Shown: piece after piece, positions 48,818 to 58,903 of the stretch | Numbering within the stretch: position 1 is the stretch's first letter | How the letters are laid out: each line of letters begins with the position of its first letter | NCBI RefSeq assembly: GCF_014199525.1 | Contig: NZ_JACHNU010000003.1 | Span: forward strand, 62,001-126,000 | Source: Conexibacter arvalis | GTDB lineage: Bacteria > Actinomycetota > Thermoleophilia > Solirubrobacterales > Solirubrobacteraceae | DNA length: 64,000 nt | Direction: 5' to 3' | Notes under the pieces: model-generated | The model's input: only the letters and a program-made list of their open reading frames with translations | The model's database searches: none | Told to the model about the DNA's origin: nothing | Position numbers and translations under genes: made by a program

Positions 48818-50631
48818 CTCATCGCTCCTGTCGTGTCGATCTGGAAGGTGGCCGGGTCGACCGCGGCCGGCGCGTTCGCGCGCGGGAGGCGGTGCGGGTC
48901 GGCCGGGCAGCAGCCGGGCGTGTCGACCTCGATCGCCGCCGCGGTCACCTCGCCGTACGGCGCGCGCCAGGCGACGGCGCCCTTGACCGCGATCGCGGAG
49001 GCGGCGGCGGGGTCGACGCCGTTGGCGGTCAGCTGCTCGATGTGGAACGGCGGCGTCGCCTCCGACATCGCGACGATGGTCACGCCCTCGACGTCGAGCA
49101 CCGCCGTCTCCCCCATCGAGAAGCGCTGCCCGGTCATGTAGCTGCCGCCGCTCGTGTAGCGGCCGTCGCCGAGCCGCACGACCCGCGCGCTCACCGGCAC
49201 CGGCGGCCCGTGGAGGTCGTCGGCGTGACCGCCGAGGGCGACCTCGACCGTCGCGCCCGCGCCCGCGGCGCGCGCCGCCGCGACCGCTGCGCGGTCGACG
49301 AGCAGGACGACCGCGCCCGCGACCCGCTGCGCGACCAGCTCCGCCAGCAGCGCCGTCCCGTCGCCGGGCGCGCCGCCGCCGACGTTGTCGGCGAGGTCGG
49401 CGAGCACGACCGGGCGCGTCCCGGCCGCGATCAGCCCGCGCGCCTTCGCGACCGCCGCCGCCGGGTCGTCGCGCGCGGTCGCGAACGCGCCGAGGTGGGC
49501 CTCGATGTCGGCGAGCGTCTCGGCGACGACCCGCCGCGCGGCGGCGAGCGGGTCGGCCGCCGCGGATTCGGCGCCGCCGCCGGCCGCGGCCGCGAGCGGG
49601 TCGGCCGCCGCGGAATCGGCGCCGCCACCGCTCGCGGCCGGCACGTCGGCGAGCGTGGGCTCGCGACCGGGCGCATCCGCCCGCGGCAGCGCCGCCGTCG
49701 CCGTCACGCTGAAGCCGCAGCGCGCGACGTCGCTGTACGGGAAGCCCGGCAGCAGCGAGATCCGCGCCACGCCCGGCGCCGCCGCCGCGCGCGCCTCGGC
49801 GCGCTCGATCAGGCCGGCCATCGGCTCCGACGCCGTCCCCTGCGCGACCGGCGAGGTCAGGTGCGGCAGCTTGCCGAGCACCGTCGCGAGCCGCTCGCCG
49901 CCGAGCGCGCGGGCCAGCAGCGCGGCCGCTTCCTCCCCGCACTCGCGCATGTCGACGTGCGGGTAGGTGCGGTAGCCGACGATCGCGTCGCAGAGCGCGA
50001 CGGCCCGCGCCGAGGGGTTGGCGTGGAGGTCGAGGACGGCGGCGATCGGCACCGCCGCGCCGAAGCGGGCGCGGATCCGCGCGAGCGTCTCGGCCTCCAT
50101 GTCCTCCGCGCCCTCGCAGACCATCGCGCCGTGGAGGTTGACGAGCACCCCGTCGACCTCCGGCGCCGCCGCGAGCGCCCGCTCCAGCCGCGCCAGCAGC
50201 GCGGCCGTCGTCGCCGCGTCGGGCGGCGCCGCCGGCCACGCGCCGGCGGAGAAGAGCCCGATCGGGACGAGCGGGCCGCCGGCCTCGGCGCCAGGCCAGG
50301 CCGCGGCGCCGCCGCCCTCCGCGCCCGGCCCGGCCGCTGCGCCGCCGTCGGTCGCAGCGGAAGCGGGCGGCGCGGCCCCGCCGCCGCCCGCCGCCGCCAG
50401 CCCGTCGAGGAAGCCGCCGATCACCGAGCCGGTCCCGCGGTGATGGTCGAGCACCGCTGCGCCGTCGAGCAGCTCGAACGCCTCGAAGGCGGCGAGCGTC
50501 GTCGCCCCCGGCGCGTAGGTGTTGGTCTCCTGCCACATCCCGACGATCGCGACGCGGCCGCCGGCGCCGCCGCCCGCCGAAGCGGGCACGGCGCCGGAGT
50601 GGTCGTGCGCACGGTCGGCCATCCCGCTCAC
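48814..50631 (-). CDS. M81-family (MlrC-like) metallopeptidase
   Basis: 605 aa from GTG 50631 (GTGA overlap with the rraA-like stop; ATG 50622 is the alternative). N-terminal M81 hallmarks: VAIVGMWQETNTYAPG, VDGVLVNLHGAMVCEG, AAVLDLHANPS. C-terminal MlrC domain: PVVLADLADNVGGGAPGDGTALL, GGHADDLHG. MlrC degrades linearised microcystin peptides; most family members are of unknown substrate and sit with peptide ABC transporters, as here. Two Ala/Gly-rich insertions (~residues 75-120 and ~335-365) look like extra loops. Cytosolic. Confidence 0.85.
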   Translation of the reverse strand: MSGMADRAHDHSGAVPASAGGGAGGRVAIVGMWQETNTYAPGATTLAAFEAFELLDGAAVLDHHRGTGSVIGGFLDGLAAAGGGGAAPPASAATDGGAAAGPGAEGGGAAAWPGAEAGGPLVPIGLFSAGAWPAAPPDAATTAALLARLERALAAAPEVDGVLVNLHGAMVCEGAEDMEAETLARIRARFGAAVPIAAVLDLHANPSARAVALCDAIVGYRTYPHVDMRECGEEAAALLARALGGERLATVLGKLPHLTSPVAQGTASEPMAGLIERAEARAAAAPGVARISLLPGFPYSDVARCGFSVTATAALPRADAPGREPTLADVPAASGGGADSAAADPLAAAAGGGAESAAADPLAAARRVVAETLADIEAHLGAFATARDDPAAAVAKARGLIAAGTRPVVLADLADNVGGGAPGDGTALLAELVAQRVAGAVVLLVDRAAVAAARAAGAGATVEVALGGHADDLHGPPVPVSARVVRLGDGRYTSGGSYMTGQRFSMGETAVLDVEGVTIVAMSEATPPFHIEQLTANGVDPAAASAIAVKGAVAWRAPYGEVTAAAIEVDTPGCCPADPHRLPRANAPAAVDPATFQIDTTGAMR

Positions 50632-51311
50632 AGGATCCCGTACCGCGCGAAGGCGTCGGAGGCCTTCATCCCGTTGGCGAGGTCGCGGCGCATGTGGTTC
50701 TCGCCGCCGACCTTCTCCAACGCCAGCGCGACGACCTCCCGCTCGAGCGCCGACGGCACCACGACGGTGCCGTCTGCGTCGGCGACGACGAGGTCGCCGC
50801 TCTCGATCCGCACGCCGCCGCACTCGACCGGCTCGTCGATCGCGACGACCTCGTCGCGCGCGAGCGAGTCGGCCGGGCTGGCGCCGCGCGCGAGCGTCGG
50901 GAAGCCGAGCCGGTTCAGCTCGCGCACGTCGCGCGTGCCGCCGTCGACGACCGCGCCGCGGCCGCCGGCGGCCTGCACCGCGGTCGCGAGCAGGCCGCCG
51001 AACAGCCCTGAGGAGACGCGCCCGCCGCCGGCGAGCACGAGCACGTCGCCGCCCTCCATCGCGTCGATCATCCGCAGCAGCAGCGCGTACGGCTCCGCGG
51101 GCCGCTCGGAGACGGGGACGGCGCGCGCGGTGCGCGCGCGTCCCACGAGCGTCCAGTCGCCGGCGACGACCGGCGTCAGGCCCGGCGCCAGCACGCGGTC
51201 GCGCCTGCCGAGCCCGTCGAGCACGTCGGAGACGACGGCCGCGTAGAGGCGGCCGGCGAGCGCCTCATAGTACGAGGCGCCCTCCGTGCGATCGATCTCC
51301 GCGCCCGTCAT
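50628..51311 (-). CDS. RraA-like protein (4-hydroxy-4-methyl-2-oxoglutarate aldolase family)
   Basis: 227 aa. Has the family core: AAVVSDVLDGLGRRDRVL, DVLVLAGGGRVSSGLFGGLLATAVQAAGGRGAVVDGGTRDVREL with the GGxRD Arg127-Asp128 pair, then DGTVVVPSALEREVV. These enzymes cleave oxo-acids such as HMG/oxaloacetate; plain RraA, the RNase E inhibitor, is less likely in this operon. Overlaps both neighbours by four bases (ATGA with the propeller gene, GTGA with the M81 gene). Confidence 0.85.
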   Translation of the reverse strand: MTGAEIDRTEGASYYEALAGRLYAAVVSDVLDGLGRRDRVLAPGLTPVVAGDWTLVGRARTARAVPVSERPAEPYALLLRMIDAMEGGDVLVLAGGGRVSSGLFGGLLATAVQAAGGRGAVVDGGTRDVRELNRLGFPTLARGASPADSLARDEVVAIDEPVECGGVRIESGDLVVADADGTVVVPSALEREVVALALEKVGGENHMRRDLANGMKASDAFARYGIL

Positions 51312-53071
51312 CCCGGGATCTGGACGTGCAGCGTCCGGCCCGCTCTGACGTTCTTGACGACGTGGCGTCTGCCGCTCCACGGCGCGATCACCTCGACGTC
51401 GACCTTTCTGCGCGCGCCGAGCCCGACGTGGACCGTGTGCAGCATCCCGCCGGCGTAGCTCTCGGTCGAGGAGACCTCGCGGCTGAAGTAGAGCGCGCCG
51501 CGCGGCCGCGGCCCTCTGCCTCTGCCATGCGGTCTGCCGCTGCCCTCGTAGACGTTGACGACGGCGCCGAAGGCGCGGCCGGTCGGCCCGACCTCTACCT
51601 CGATCGAGTTGCCGCCGCTGGTCGTGTTCTCGAAGTAGCGCGACGGCAGCTCCGGGAACCACTCGGCGACGAACAGGTCGACGTCGCCGTCGCGGTCGAA
51701 GTCGCCGTTGACGCCGGTCGGCCAGTAGCGCTTTATTCTCGCGTTCTCCCACTGGCTGATCTCGGGCGTCGCGGTGCGCTCGTCGAACAGCCCGCTCGGC
51801 GGCGTGAACTGCGGGATCCCGTCGTCGACCCCGGCGTGGCGCCAGATCGCCGGCTTGGTGCCGTCGCCGACCGAGACGCCGGTGACGATGTCGAGACGGC
51901 CGTCGTCGTCCATGTCGGCGAGCGTGATGTGAGCCGACTTCGTGTCGATCAGGCCGATGCCGGTCTGCGCCGTCACGTCGCGGAACCGCGGCATCCCGTC
52001 CGCATCGGGGCCGTCGTTGAGGTAGACGTGGATCGGCTGCGGCCAGACGGTCGTCAGGCCCGGGTAGGGGTGAGCGCCGATCACGAGGTCGGGGCGGCCG
52101 TCGGCGTTGAGGTCGCCGACCGCGATGCCGGCCGACTCGTCGTTCCAGCCGCCGGTGACCATCGTGAAGACGCTCGCGTCGGCCTCGGTGAATCTGCCGC
52201 TGCCGTCGTTGACGAGCAGCCGCGCGCGGCCGTAGGTGCCGGCGCCGGCCGGGTCGTCTCTCGTGCGGCGGGTGCCCGAGACGAGGATGTCCGGGGCGCG
52301 GTCGCCGTTGAGGTCGGTCGCGACGGCGCCGAGGCCGCTGACGTCGTCGGGGATCCCCGACGACGCGGTCGCCTCGGTGAAGGTGAGGTCGCCGTTGCCG
52401 AGGTAGAGGCGGCTCGACGACGGGCCGAGCTGCGGCTGGTAGTAGATGTCCTCGACGACGAAGAAGTCGAGGTTGCCGTCGCCGTCGTAGTCGGCGACGG
52501 CGAGCGCGCGCGCCCCGATCTCCTCCGCGACCTGGCCGACGCGCGTGAATCTGCCGCCGTCGTTGCGCAGCACGACGACCTGCTGGCCGTTGGTCGGCGG
52601 CGGTCTGTTGTTGACGTACTCGTACGGGTAGTAGTGGGAGACCAGCAGGTCGAGGTCGCCGTCGCCGTCGAGGTCGGCGAAGGCCGAGCCGCTCGAGTTG
52701 CCGTCCCGCATCTCCGGGAAGGTCGGGTCGGCTCTGAAGCCGTCGGGGCCGCCGAGCATCAGGCGGTCGGGCGAGATCTCTCTCGCGCCGCGGTCGCCGA
52801 AGCGGAAGAAGCTCGACCAGGACATCTCCTGGTAGAAGCCGCCGACGTAGAGGTCGAGCCAGCCGTCGCCGTTGACGTCGGCGGCCGCCGAGGTGTGGAC
52901 GAACATGCCCAGCAGCGGATCCCACAGCCCCCGCTCTCTCGTCTGCTCGGTGACCTCGATCGGCCCGATCGGCGGCGCGCTCGGTCTGCCCGCGAGGGCC
53001 GAGCCGGCCGAGGCGCAGAGCGCCCCGGCGGTCAGCAGCGCGCACGCGGCGGCGCGCACGGGTGAGTTCAT
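51308..53071 (-). CDS. Secreted seven-bladed FG-GAP (VCBS/CRTAC1-like) propeller, copy B
   Basis: 587 aa with a Sec signal peptide (residues 1-27, AGSALA cleavage). Seven FG-GAP/VCBS calcium motifs: DVNGDGWLD, DLDGDGDLD, DYDGDGNLD, DLNGDRAPD, DLNADGRPD, DMDDDGRLD, DFDRDGDVD, enough for a complete seven-blade propeller. Residues ~500-587 are an ASPIC/UnbV-like C-terminal domain. Function unknown in this family; extracellular binding or hydrolysis are both possible. Paralogue of 53093-54793, 21 nt apart, and part of the IclR-bounded operon. AGA codons abundant, unlike the cytosolic genes on either side. Confidence 0.85.
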   Translation of the reverse strand: MNSPVRAAACALLTAGALCASAGSALAGRPSAPPIGPIEVTEQTRERGLWDPLLGMFVHTSAAADVNGDGWLDLYVGGFYQEMSWSSFFRFGDRGAREISPDRLMLGGPDGFRADPTFPEMRDGNSSGSAFADLDGDGDLDLLVSHYYPYEYVNNRPPPTNGQQVVVLRNDGGRFTRVGQVAEEIGARALAVADYDGDGNLDFFVVEDIYYQPQLGPSSSRLYLGNGDLTFTEATASSGIPDDVSGLGAVATDLNGDRAPDILVSGTRRTRDDPAGAGTYGRARLLVNDGSGRFTEADASVFTMVTGGWNDESAGIAVGDLNADGRPDLVIGAHPYPGLTTVWPQPIHVYLNDGPDADGMPRFRDVTAQTGIGLIDTKSAHITLADMDDDGRLDIVTGVSVGDGTKPAIWRHAGVDDGIPQFTPPSGLFDERTATPEISQWENARIKRYWPTGVNGDFDRDGDVDLFVAEWFPELPSRYFENTTSGGNSIEVEVGPTGRAFGAVVNVYEGSGRPHGRGRGPRPRGALYFSREVSSTESYAGGMLHTVHVGLGARRKVDVEVIAPWSGRRHVVKNVRAGRTLHVQIPG

Positions 53072-53092
53072 GATCGATCTGCTCCTTTGCCG

Positions 53093-54793
53093 TCAGCGGA
53101 CGCGCAGCGTCCGGTTCGCGGGAACGAGGCGGTGGGCGCGCACGCCGCCGCCGGGGAGGGTCACCTTCACGTCGACCAGCAGCCGCTTGCCGAGGCCGAA
53201 GCGGGCCCGCGGCTCGACGCCGCCGGCGTAGCCGGTCGTGGCGACGATCGGCTGCGAGCCGATCAGGGCGCCCGGGCGGCCGAGCTGGCCGGCCTTGTAG
53301 ACGTCGACGCGGGCGCCGATCAGCGCGGCCGGGACGCGGCCCTCGACGTTCAGCCAGCGGTTGCGCAGCAGCGGCAGGCGGGCGCCCGACTCGTTGCGCA
53401 GCAGCCGCGACGGCAGGTCGGGGAACCACTCGGCGAGGAAGACGTCGACGCGGCCGTCGCGGTCGTAGTCGAGCGTCGTCCCGGTGCCCCAGTAGCGGTA
53501 CATCCCGAGCGCCTCCCAGCCGGAGTGCTCCGGCGGGGTCGTGCGCTCCTCCGGCGCGAGGCCGGCCGGGTTCTCGAACCGCGGCAGGCCGCCGCTGACG
53601 CCGCGGCCGCGGAAGATCGCCGGTCTCGTCCCGTCGCCGACCGAGGTCGCCGCGACGATGTCGAGCCAGCCGTCGTTGTCGACGTCGACCAGCTCGACGT
53701 GCGGGGCGCGCGTGTGGATCAGCCCGAGGCCGATCTCGCCGCTGATCTCGCGGTAGCGCGGACCGCCGTCGGGGCCGAGCCCCTCGTGCAGGTAGACGCG
53801 GATCGACTCGCCCTCGGCGAGGATCGAGCTCGACGCCGGCGTGCCGGCGATGTGCTGCCCGAGCACGAGGTCGGGCCGGCCGTCGCGGTTGAGGTCGCCG
53901 ACGGCGATCCCGCCCGACTCGTCGCTGGTCGAGAGCGTTCTGAAGTGGAAGGCGCTCGCGTCGGTCTCGGCGAAGCTGCCGCCGCCCCGGTTGACGAAGA
54001 TCCGCGCCGCGCCCGACTCGAGGATCCCGGCCGAGGCCGGCTCGCTGCGGCGCGAGCCCGAGACGAGCAGGTCGGGGAGGCCGTCGCCGGTGAGGTCGGC
54101 AGCCGAGACCGCCAGGCCGGTCAGGCCGCTCGTCGGCAGCCCGGCGGCGGCCGTCACGTCGGTGAATCTGAGGTCGCCGTCGTTGCGCAGCAGGACGCTC
54201 GAGTCTCTGCCGTAGTAGCGGTCGTTGACGAAGAAGAGGTCGAGGTCGCCGTCGCCGTCGTAGTCGAGCACGCCGACGTGGCGCATCGTCCGTCTCGCGA
54301 ACAGCTCCTGCGCGACGGTGAATCTGCCGCCGTCGTTGCGCAGGATCATCGACGGCGTCGAGTAGGCGCCGAACGGATCGTTGGCGCGGTCGACGCCGTT
54401 GCGCGACAGCACGATGTCGTTGTCGCCGTCCCCGTCGAGGTCGACGATCGCGCCGCCGGTCGTGCGGGCGGTGAACGTCGGGAAGCTCGGGTCGGCTCTG
54501 AAGCCGTCCGGCCCGCCGAGCAGCAGCCGGTCGGGCGCGCGGCCCGGCGAGTTGCGCGCCATGTAGTCGACGTCGGGCCGGTCGCCGAAGGTGCCGACGA
54601 CGAGGTCGGTCCAGCCGTCGCCGTTGACGTCGCCGGCGAGCGCCGCGTGCCCGTACATGCCGAGCAGCGGGTCCCACAGGCCGGTCGCGGTCGTCGTCTC
54701 CGAGAGCGCGATCGGAGCCCTGGCCGCCTGTGCCGCGGCAGGGGTCATCGCGGCGGCCGCGAGCGCGGCCGCCAGCACTGCCTTGCATCGCAT
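53093..54793 (-). CDS. Secreted seven-bladed FG-GAP (VCBS/CRTAC1-like) propeller, copy A
   Basis: 566 aa, Sec signal 1-23. Same layout as copy B: seven calcium motifs (DVNGDGWTD, DLDGDGDND, DYDGDGDLD, DLTGDGLPD, DLNRDGRPD, DVDNDGWLD, DYDRDGRVD) and shared stretches such as LGGPDGFRADPSFP and AEWFPDLPSR. The C-terminal ASPIC-like domain is present. The ATG directly abuts the stop of the Gfo/Idh gene (TAGATG). Probably a tandem duplicate that has diverged. Confidence 0.85.
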   Translation of the reverse strand: MRCKAVLAAALAAAAMTPAAAQAARAPIALSETTTATGLWDPLLGMYGHAALAGDVNGDGWTDLVVGTFGDRPDVDYMARNSPGRAPDRLLLGGPDGFRADPSFPTFTARTTGGAIVDLDGDGDNDIVLSRNGVDRANDPFGAYSTPSMILRNDGGRFTVAQELFARRTMRHVGVLDYDGDGDLDLFFVNDRYYGRDSSVLLRNDGDLRFTDVTAAAGLPTSGLTGLAVSAADLTGDGLPDLLVSGSRRSEPASAGILESGAARIFVNRGGGSFAETDASAFHFRTLSTSDESGGIAVGDLNRDGRPDLVLGQHIAGTPASSSILAEGESIRVYLHEGLGPDGGPRYREISGEIGLGLIHTRAPHVELVDVDNDGWLDIVAATSVGDGTRPAIFRGRGVSGGLPRFENPAGLAPEERTTPPEHSGWEALGMYRYWGTGTTLDYDRDGRVDVFLAEWFPDLPSRLLRNESGARLPLLRNRWLNVEGRVPAALIGARVDVYKAGQLGRPGALIGSQPIVATTGYAGGVEPRARFGLGKRLLVDVKVTLPGGGVRAHRLVPANRTLRVR

Positions 54794-55873
54794 CTACTTG
54801 ACTCCTGTCTCCTCTGTGAGCGACCCGCCGTGCCGCGGGCGCTCGATCTCGATCGTCGATCCGATCCCTGCCGACGCCTCCAGCGCGAGGCTCGCGCGGA
54901 CCGCGGCGGCTCCGTCCGCGGCCGTGCAGAGCGGGGCCTGGTCCCCGCGCGCGACCGCGACGAAGTGGTCGACCTCGCGCGCGAGCGCGCCGCCGAGGCG
55001 GCCGTGCAGCTCGGGCGCCCACGCGACGTCGGCGTCGAGCTGGCCGTCGCAGCCGACGGCGAGCAGGCCGCTGTCGCCCTGCGACACGCGCAGCGCGCCG
55101 TGCTCGCCGATCACCGTCACGCCGGCGAGGCCGAAGCCGGGCGTGCGGTCGGGCAGGCACCAGCCGACCTGGACCGTCCCGTGCGCGCCGTCGGCGAACC
55201 GCAGCGCGCCCGACAGCAGCTCGCCCGGGTCGCCGTAGCCGTGGACCTCGACGAGGTCGCCGGCGTACCAGCGCGCGAGGTCGAGCTCGTGCGAGGCGTA
55301 GTAGAGCGCGACGGTCGTGCGCTCGCCGAGCCGGGCGCGGTCGGCGGCGACGCCGATCCGCTCCTGGCGGACCGCGACGACGCGGCCGATCTCGCCGCGC
55401 GCGATCGCGTCGCGGACGGCGGCGTAGCGCGGCTCGAACCGCAGCACGTGCGCGGCGAGCACCGGCACGTCGGCGCGCTCGGCGGCCGCGACGATCGCGT
55501 CGGCCTCCTCGCTGCTGTGCGCGATCGGCTTCTCGACCGCCAGCGCCCGGCCGGCCTCCAGCGCCGCGAGCGAGGCGTCGAGGTGGAGGTGCTCGGGCGT
55601 GCAGACGACGACGGCGTCGACGCCGGGTGCGGCGGCCGCCTCGCGCGCGTCGGCGACGTGGCGGGCGCCGAGCCGCTCGGCGAGCGCTCCTCCCCGCGCC
55701 GCGTCCGGGTCGCCGACGACGGCGACGCGGGCGCCGGCGTGCTCGTGCAGCGCCCGTCCCCAGCGCTCGCCCATGAATCCGGCGCCGATCACGGCGACGG
55801 CGATCGGGGCGGCGGGACGACCGCCGGCCGTCCCGTCGGCGAGGGCGGCGGTGGGATCGGCGTTCACGGTCAT
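54794..55873 (-). CDS. Gfo/Idh/MocA-family NAD(P)-dependent oxidoreductase
   Basis: 359 aa. N-terminal dinucleotide motif GAGFMG (30-35), VVCTPEHLH, and the EKP motif (AVEKPIAHSSEEA) whose Lys is catalytic. The second half is an open beta-sheet substrate domain (YYASHELDLARWYAGD). Oxidises or reduces sugars, inositols or imines; substrate unknown. Its ATG overlaps the stop of the ABC ATPase gene. Confidence 0.88.
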   Translation of the reverse strand: MTVNADPTAALADGTAGGRPAAPIAVAVIGAGFMGERWGRALHEHAGARVAVVGDPDAARGGALAERLGARHVADAREAAAAPGVDAVVVCTPEHLHLDASLAALEAGRALAVEKPIAHSSEEADAIVAAAERADVPVLAAHVLRFEPRYAAVRDAIARGEIGRVVAVRQERIGVAADRARLGERTTVALYYASHELDLARWYAGDLVEVHGYGDPGELLSGALRFADGAHGTVQVGWCLPDRTPGFGLAGVTVIGEHGALRVSQGDSGLLAVGCDGQLDADVAWAPELHGRLGGALAREVDHFVAVARGDQAPLCTAADGAAAVRASLALEASAGIGSTIEIERPRHGGSLTEETGVK

Positions 55874-56967
55874 CGGACCTCCTCGGCTCGGTGGCAGGCC
55901 GACCAGCGGCCCGGTTGCACCTCGCGCGGCAGCGGCGCCTCGGCGGCGCAGCGCTCGACCGCGAGCGGGCAGCGCGCCCGGTAGGGGCAGCCCCGCTCGA
56001 CGGCCGCCGGCGCCTGCGCCACGACCGCGGCGGCGTCGAGGACCGGCGCCCCGGCCGGCGCCGCGTCGGGCGCCGGCCGGCCGCCGCGAGCAGGCGCGGC
56101 GACCGCTGCGGGCGCGGCCGCCGCGGCGGCGTGCCCCGCCGCGGCGGCGTCCGCGCCGCCCGACCCGCGCCGCCGGCCCGCCTGGCGGATCGACGGGATC
56201 GCGTCGAGCAGCTCGCGCGTGTAGGGGTGGCGCGGGCGGGCGTAGACCTCGGCCGCCGGCCCGCGCTCGACCATCGCCCCGCGGTACATCACGCCGACCT
56301 CGTCGGCCATGTGCTTGACGACGCCGAGGTCGTGCGAGATGAACAGGTAGGTCAGGCCGCGCTCGGCCTGGAGGCCGCGCAGCAGCTCCAGCACCTGCGC
56401 CTGCACGGAGACGTCGAGCGCCGAGACCGGCTCGTCGCAGACGACGAGCCGCGGCTCCAGCGCCAGCGCCCGCGCGATCACGACGCGCTGGCGCTGGCCG
56501 CCCGACAGCTCGTGCGGGAACGCCTCGGCATGCCGCCTCGGCAGCCCGACCTGCGCCAGCAGCTCTGCCGCGCGCGCGGCACGGCCGCCCTTGGGCGTCA
56601 GCCGGTGGACGCGCCACGGCTCCTCGACGATCCGCCCGACGCGCATCCGCGCCGGCAGCGCGCCGGCCGGATCCTGCGCGACGATCTGGACGTCGCGGCG
56701 CCACGCCTTCAGCGCCGCGCGGCCGAGCGTCGCCGGGTCCTGGCCGCACGCCTCGACGCGGCCGGCGGTCGGCGCGTCGAGGCCGAGCACGATCCGCGAC
56801 AGCGTCGACTTGCCGCAGCCCGACTCGCCGACGAGGCCGAAGGTCGTCCCCTCGGCGACCTCGAACGAGACGCCGGCGACGGCGCGCAGCGTCCCGCCGC
56901 CGCGCCCCAGCCCGGCGGCGCGCAGCGGGTACTCCTTCACGACCTCATCGACGCGCAGCGTGCTCAC
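55870..56967 (-). CDS. Peptide/opine ABC transporter ATPase (OppF/DppF-type)
   Basis: 365 aa from GTG 56967. Walker [10 protein letters not shown] (47-55), Q loop, LSGGQRQRV signature, Walker [12 protein letters not shown], and the Opp/Dpp C-terminal Cys block [14 protein letters not shown]. An Ala/Pro-rich insertion (~270-320) interrupts the C-terminal region. Overlaps the end of the permease-ATPase gene by 23 nt, so translation is coupled. Confidence 0.9.
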   Translation of the reverse strand: MSTLRVDEVVKEYPLRAAGLGRGGGTLRAVAGVSFEVAEGTTFGLVGESGCGKSTLSRIVLGLDAPTAGRVEACGQDPATLGRAALKAWRRDVQIVAQDPAGALPARMRVGRIVEEPWRVHRLTPKGGRAARAAELLAQVGLPRRHAEAFPHELSGGQRQRVVIARALALEPRLVVCDEPVSALDVSVQAQVLELLRGLQAERGLTYLFISHDLGVVKHMADEVGVMYRGAMVERGPAAEVYARPRHPYTRELLDAIPSIRQAGRRRGSGGADAAAAGHAAAAAAPAAVAAPARGGRPAPDAAPAGAPVLDAAAVVAQAPAAVERGCPYRARCPLAVERCAAEAPLPREVQPGRWSACHRAEEVR

Positions 56968-58903
56968 GGACGCTCACCTCCTCCTCGGGGTGGACGGCGA
57001 AGCAGGCGACCGCCCGCTCCCCGTCCTCGTCGACCAGGCGCGGCATCCGCTCGCGGCAGAGGTCTGTCGCCAGCGGGCAGCGCGGCGCGAACGGGCAGCC
57101 GGGCGGCCGCTCGCGCGGGTCGAGCGGCTCGCCGCGGACCGGCGCGGCGACGGGCTCCTCGCCCTCCAGCTCGCCGACCGCCTCCAGCAGCGCGCGCGTG
57201 TACGGGTGGCGCGGGTCGTTGACGACCCGCTCGGTCGGGCCCGACTCGCAGACCGTGCCGGCGTACATCACGATCGTCCGGTCGGTGAACTCGGCGACGA
57301 CGCCGAGGTCGTGGGTGATCAGCACGACGCCGGTGCCGAGCCGCTCGACGAGCGCGTCGAGCTCGCGCAGGATCTGCGCCTGCGTCGTGACGTCGAGCGC
57401 CGTCGTCGGCTCGTCGGCGATCAGCAGGCCCGGCCGGCACGAGAGCGCCATCGCGATCATCACGCGCTGCTGCATCCCGCCCGAGACCTCGAACGGGTAG
57501 CAGTCGGCGACGCGCTCGGGATCGCGGATGTTGACCAGCCGCAGCGCCTCGATCGCCCGTCTGCGCGCCTCGCGCCGCTCGCACTCCTGATGCAGCTCGA
57601 TCGCCTCGGCGACCTGCCAGCCGATCTTGAAGACCGGGTTCAGCGAGCTGCCGGGGTCCTGGAAGATCATCGCCAGCTCGCGGCCGCGGACCTTGTTGAG
57701 CTGGCGCTCGGAGCAGTCGAGCAGCTCCCGCCCGCGCAGCCGCACCGAGCCGGCGGCGACGCGGCCGGGGGCGTCGAGCAGCCCCATCACGGCCAGCGCC
57801 GAGACCGACTTGCCCGAGCCGCTCTCGCCGACGATCCCGAGCCGCTCGCCGGCGCGCAGCGAGAACGAGACGTCCTCGACGGCGCGCACGACCGGCCCGT
57901 CCTCGAGCGGGAACTCGACCCGCAGCCCCTCGACCGCGAGCAGCGGCGGGTCGGCGTCTGGGGCCGCCGCGGCGCCGGCCGGGGCCGGCGCGCCGCCCGC
58001 GGCCGGGGCGCCGTCGGCCGGCCGCCGCTCGCGCAGCCGCGCCGCGCCGCGGGCGAAGCGGCCCGTCAGCTTCAGCCGCGGATCGAGCACGTCGGCGAGG
58101 CCGTCGGCGACGAGGTTGATCGCCAGCACCGCGAGGAAGATCGCCATGCCGGGGAAGACGAGCATCCACCAGGCGATCGCGACGTTCTCGCGGCCGTCGG
58201 CCAGCACCGTCCCCCACGAGACCGCGGGCGGGTCGATGCCGAGCCCGAGGAAGGCGAGGATCGACTCCAGCAGCATCAGCACCGCCAGCTCGATCAGCGC
58301 GATCACGAGCGCCGTCGGCAGCACGCTCGGGAGGATGTAGCGCAGCATGATCCGCCGGTCGGAGGCGCCGAGCGCGCGGGCGCCGCGGACGTACTCCTTC
58401 TCGCGCTCGACCAGCACGCGGCTGCGCACGACGCGGGCGTGGATCACCCAGTCGGCGATCGCCAGCACGAAGATGATCCGCAGCGCCGACTTCGTGTCGC
58501 TGACGGCGAGGATCGCGAGCGCCAGCAGGATGAAGGGGAAGGCGAGCTGGACGTCGGCGAGCCGCATGATCACGGTGTCGACCCAGCCGCGGTAGAAGCC
58601 CGACAGCATCCCGAGCGCGATCCCGACCGCGGCGGCGATGACGACGGCGGCGCCGGCGATCATCAGCGAGGTGCGCGCGCCGTGGATCAGGCGGCTGAGC
58701 ACGTCGCGGCCGAGCTGGTCGGTGCCGAGCACGTGGCTCCACTCGCCGCCGGCGCCCCACGCCGGCGGCAGGAACTTCTGCTTCGGGTCGATCGCGTTCG
58801 GGTCGTGCGGCGCCAGCAGGCCGGCGAACAGCGCGCAGGCGAGCAGCAGCGCGACGATCGCGAGGCCGATCGCGACGGAGGGGCGGCGGAGGCGGCGCAT
58901 CAT
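56945..58903 (-). CDS. Fused ABC transporter permease and ATPase (DppC-DppD type)
   Basis: 652 aa. Residues 1-285: permease with the DppC start ([31 protein letters not shown]), six TM helices and the EAA-loop region ([15 protein letters not shown]). Residues ~320-652: ATPase with [18 protein letters not shown] signature, [13 protein letters not shown] and the Cys block [14 protein letters not shown]. In most operons these are two genes. An Ala/Pro-rich linker (~290-315) joins them. ATG overlaps the DppB stop. Confidence 0.9.
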   Translation of the reverse strand: MMRRLRRPSVAIGLAIVALLLACALFAGLLAPHDPNAIDPKQKFLPPAWGAGGEWSHVLGTDQLGRDVLSRLIHGARTSLMIAGAAVVIAAAVGIALGMLSGFYRGWVDTVIMRLADVQLAFPFILLALAILAVSDTKSALRIIFVLAIADWVIHARVVRSRVLVEREKEYVRGARALGASDRRIMLRYILPSVLPTALVIALIELAVLMLLESILAFLGLGIDPPAVSWGTVLADGRENVAIAWWMLVFPGMAIFLAVLAINLVADGLADVLDPRLKLTGRFARGAARLRERRPADGAPAAGGAPAPAGAAAAPDADPPLLAVEGLRVEFPLEDGPVVRAVEDVSFSLRAGERLGIVGESGSGKSVSALAVMGLLDAPGRVAAGSVRLRGRELLDCSERQLNKVRGRELAMIFQDPGSSLNPVFKIGWQVAEAIELHQECERREARRRAIEALRLVNIRDPERVADCYPFEVSGGMQQRVMIAMALSCRPGLLIADEPTTALDVTTQAQILRELDALVERLGTGVVLITHDLGVVAEFTDRTIVMYAGTVCESGPTERVVNDPRHPYTRALLEAVGELEGEEPVAAPVRGEPLDPRERPPGCPFAPRCPLATDLCRERMPRLVDEDGERAVACFAVHPEEEVSVREHAARR

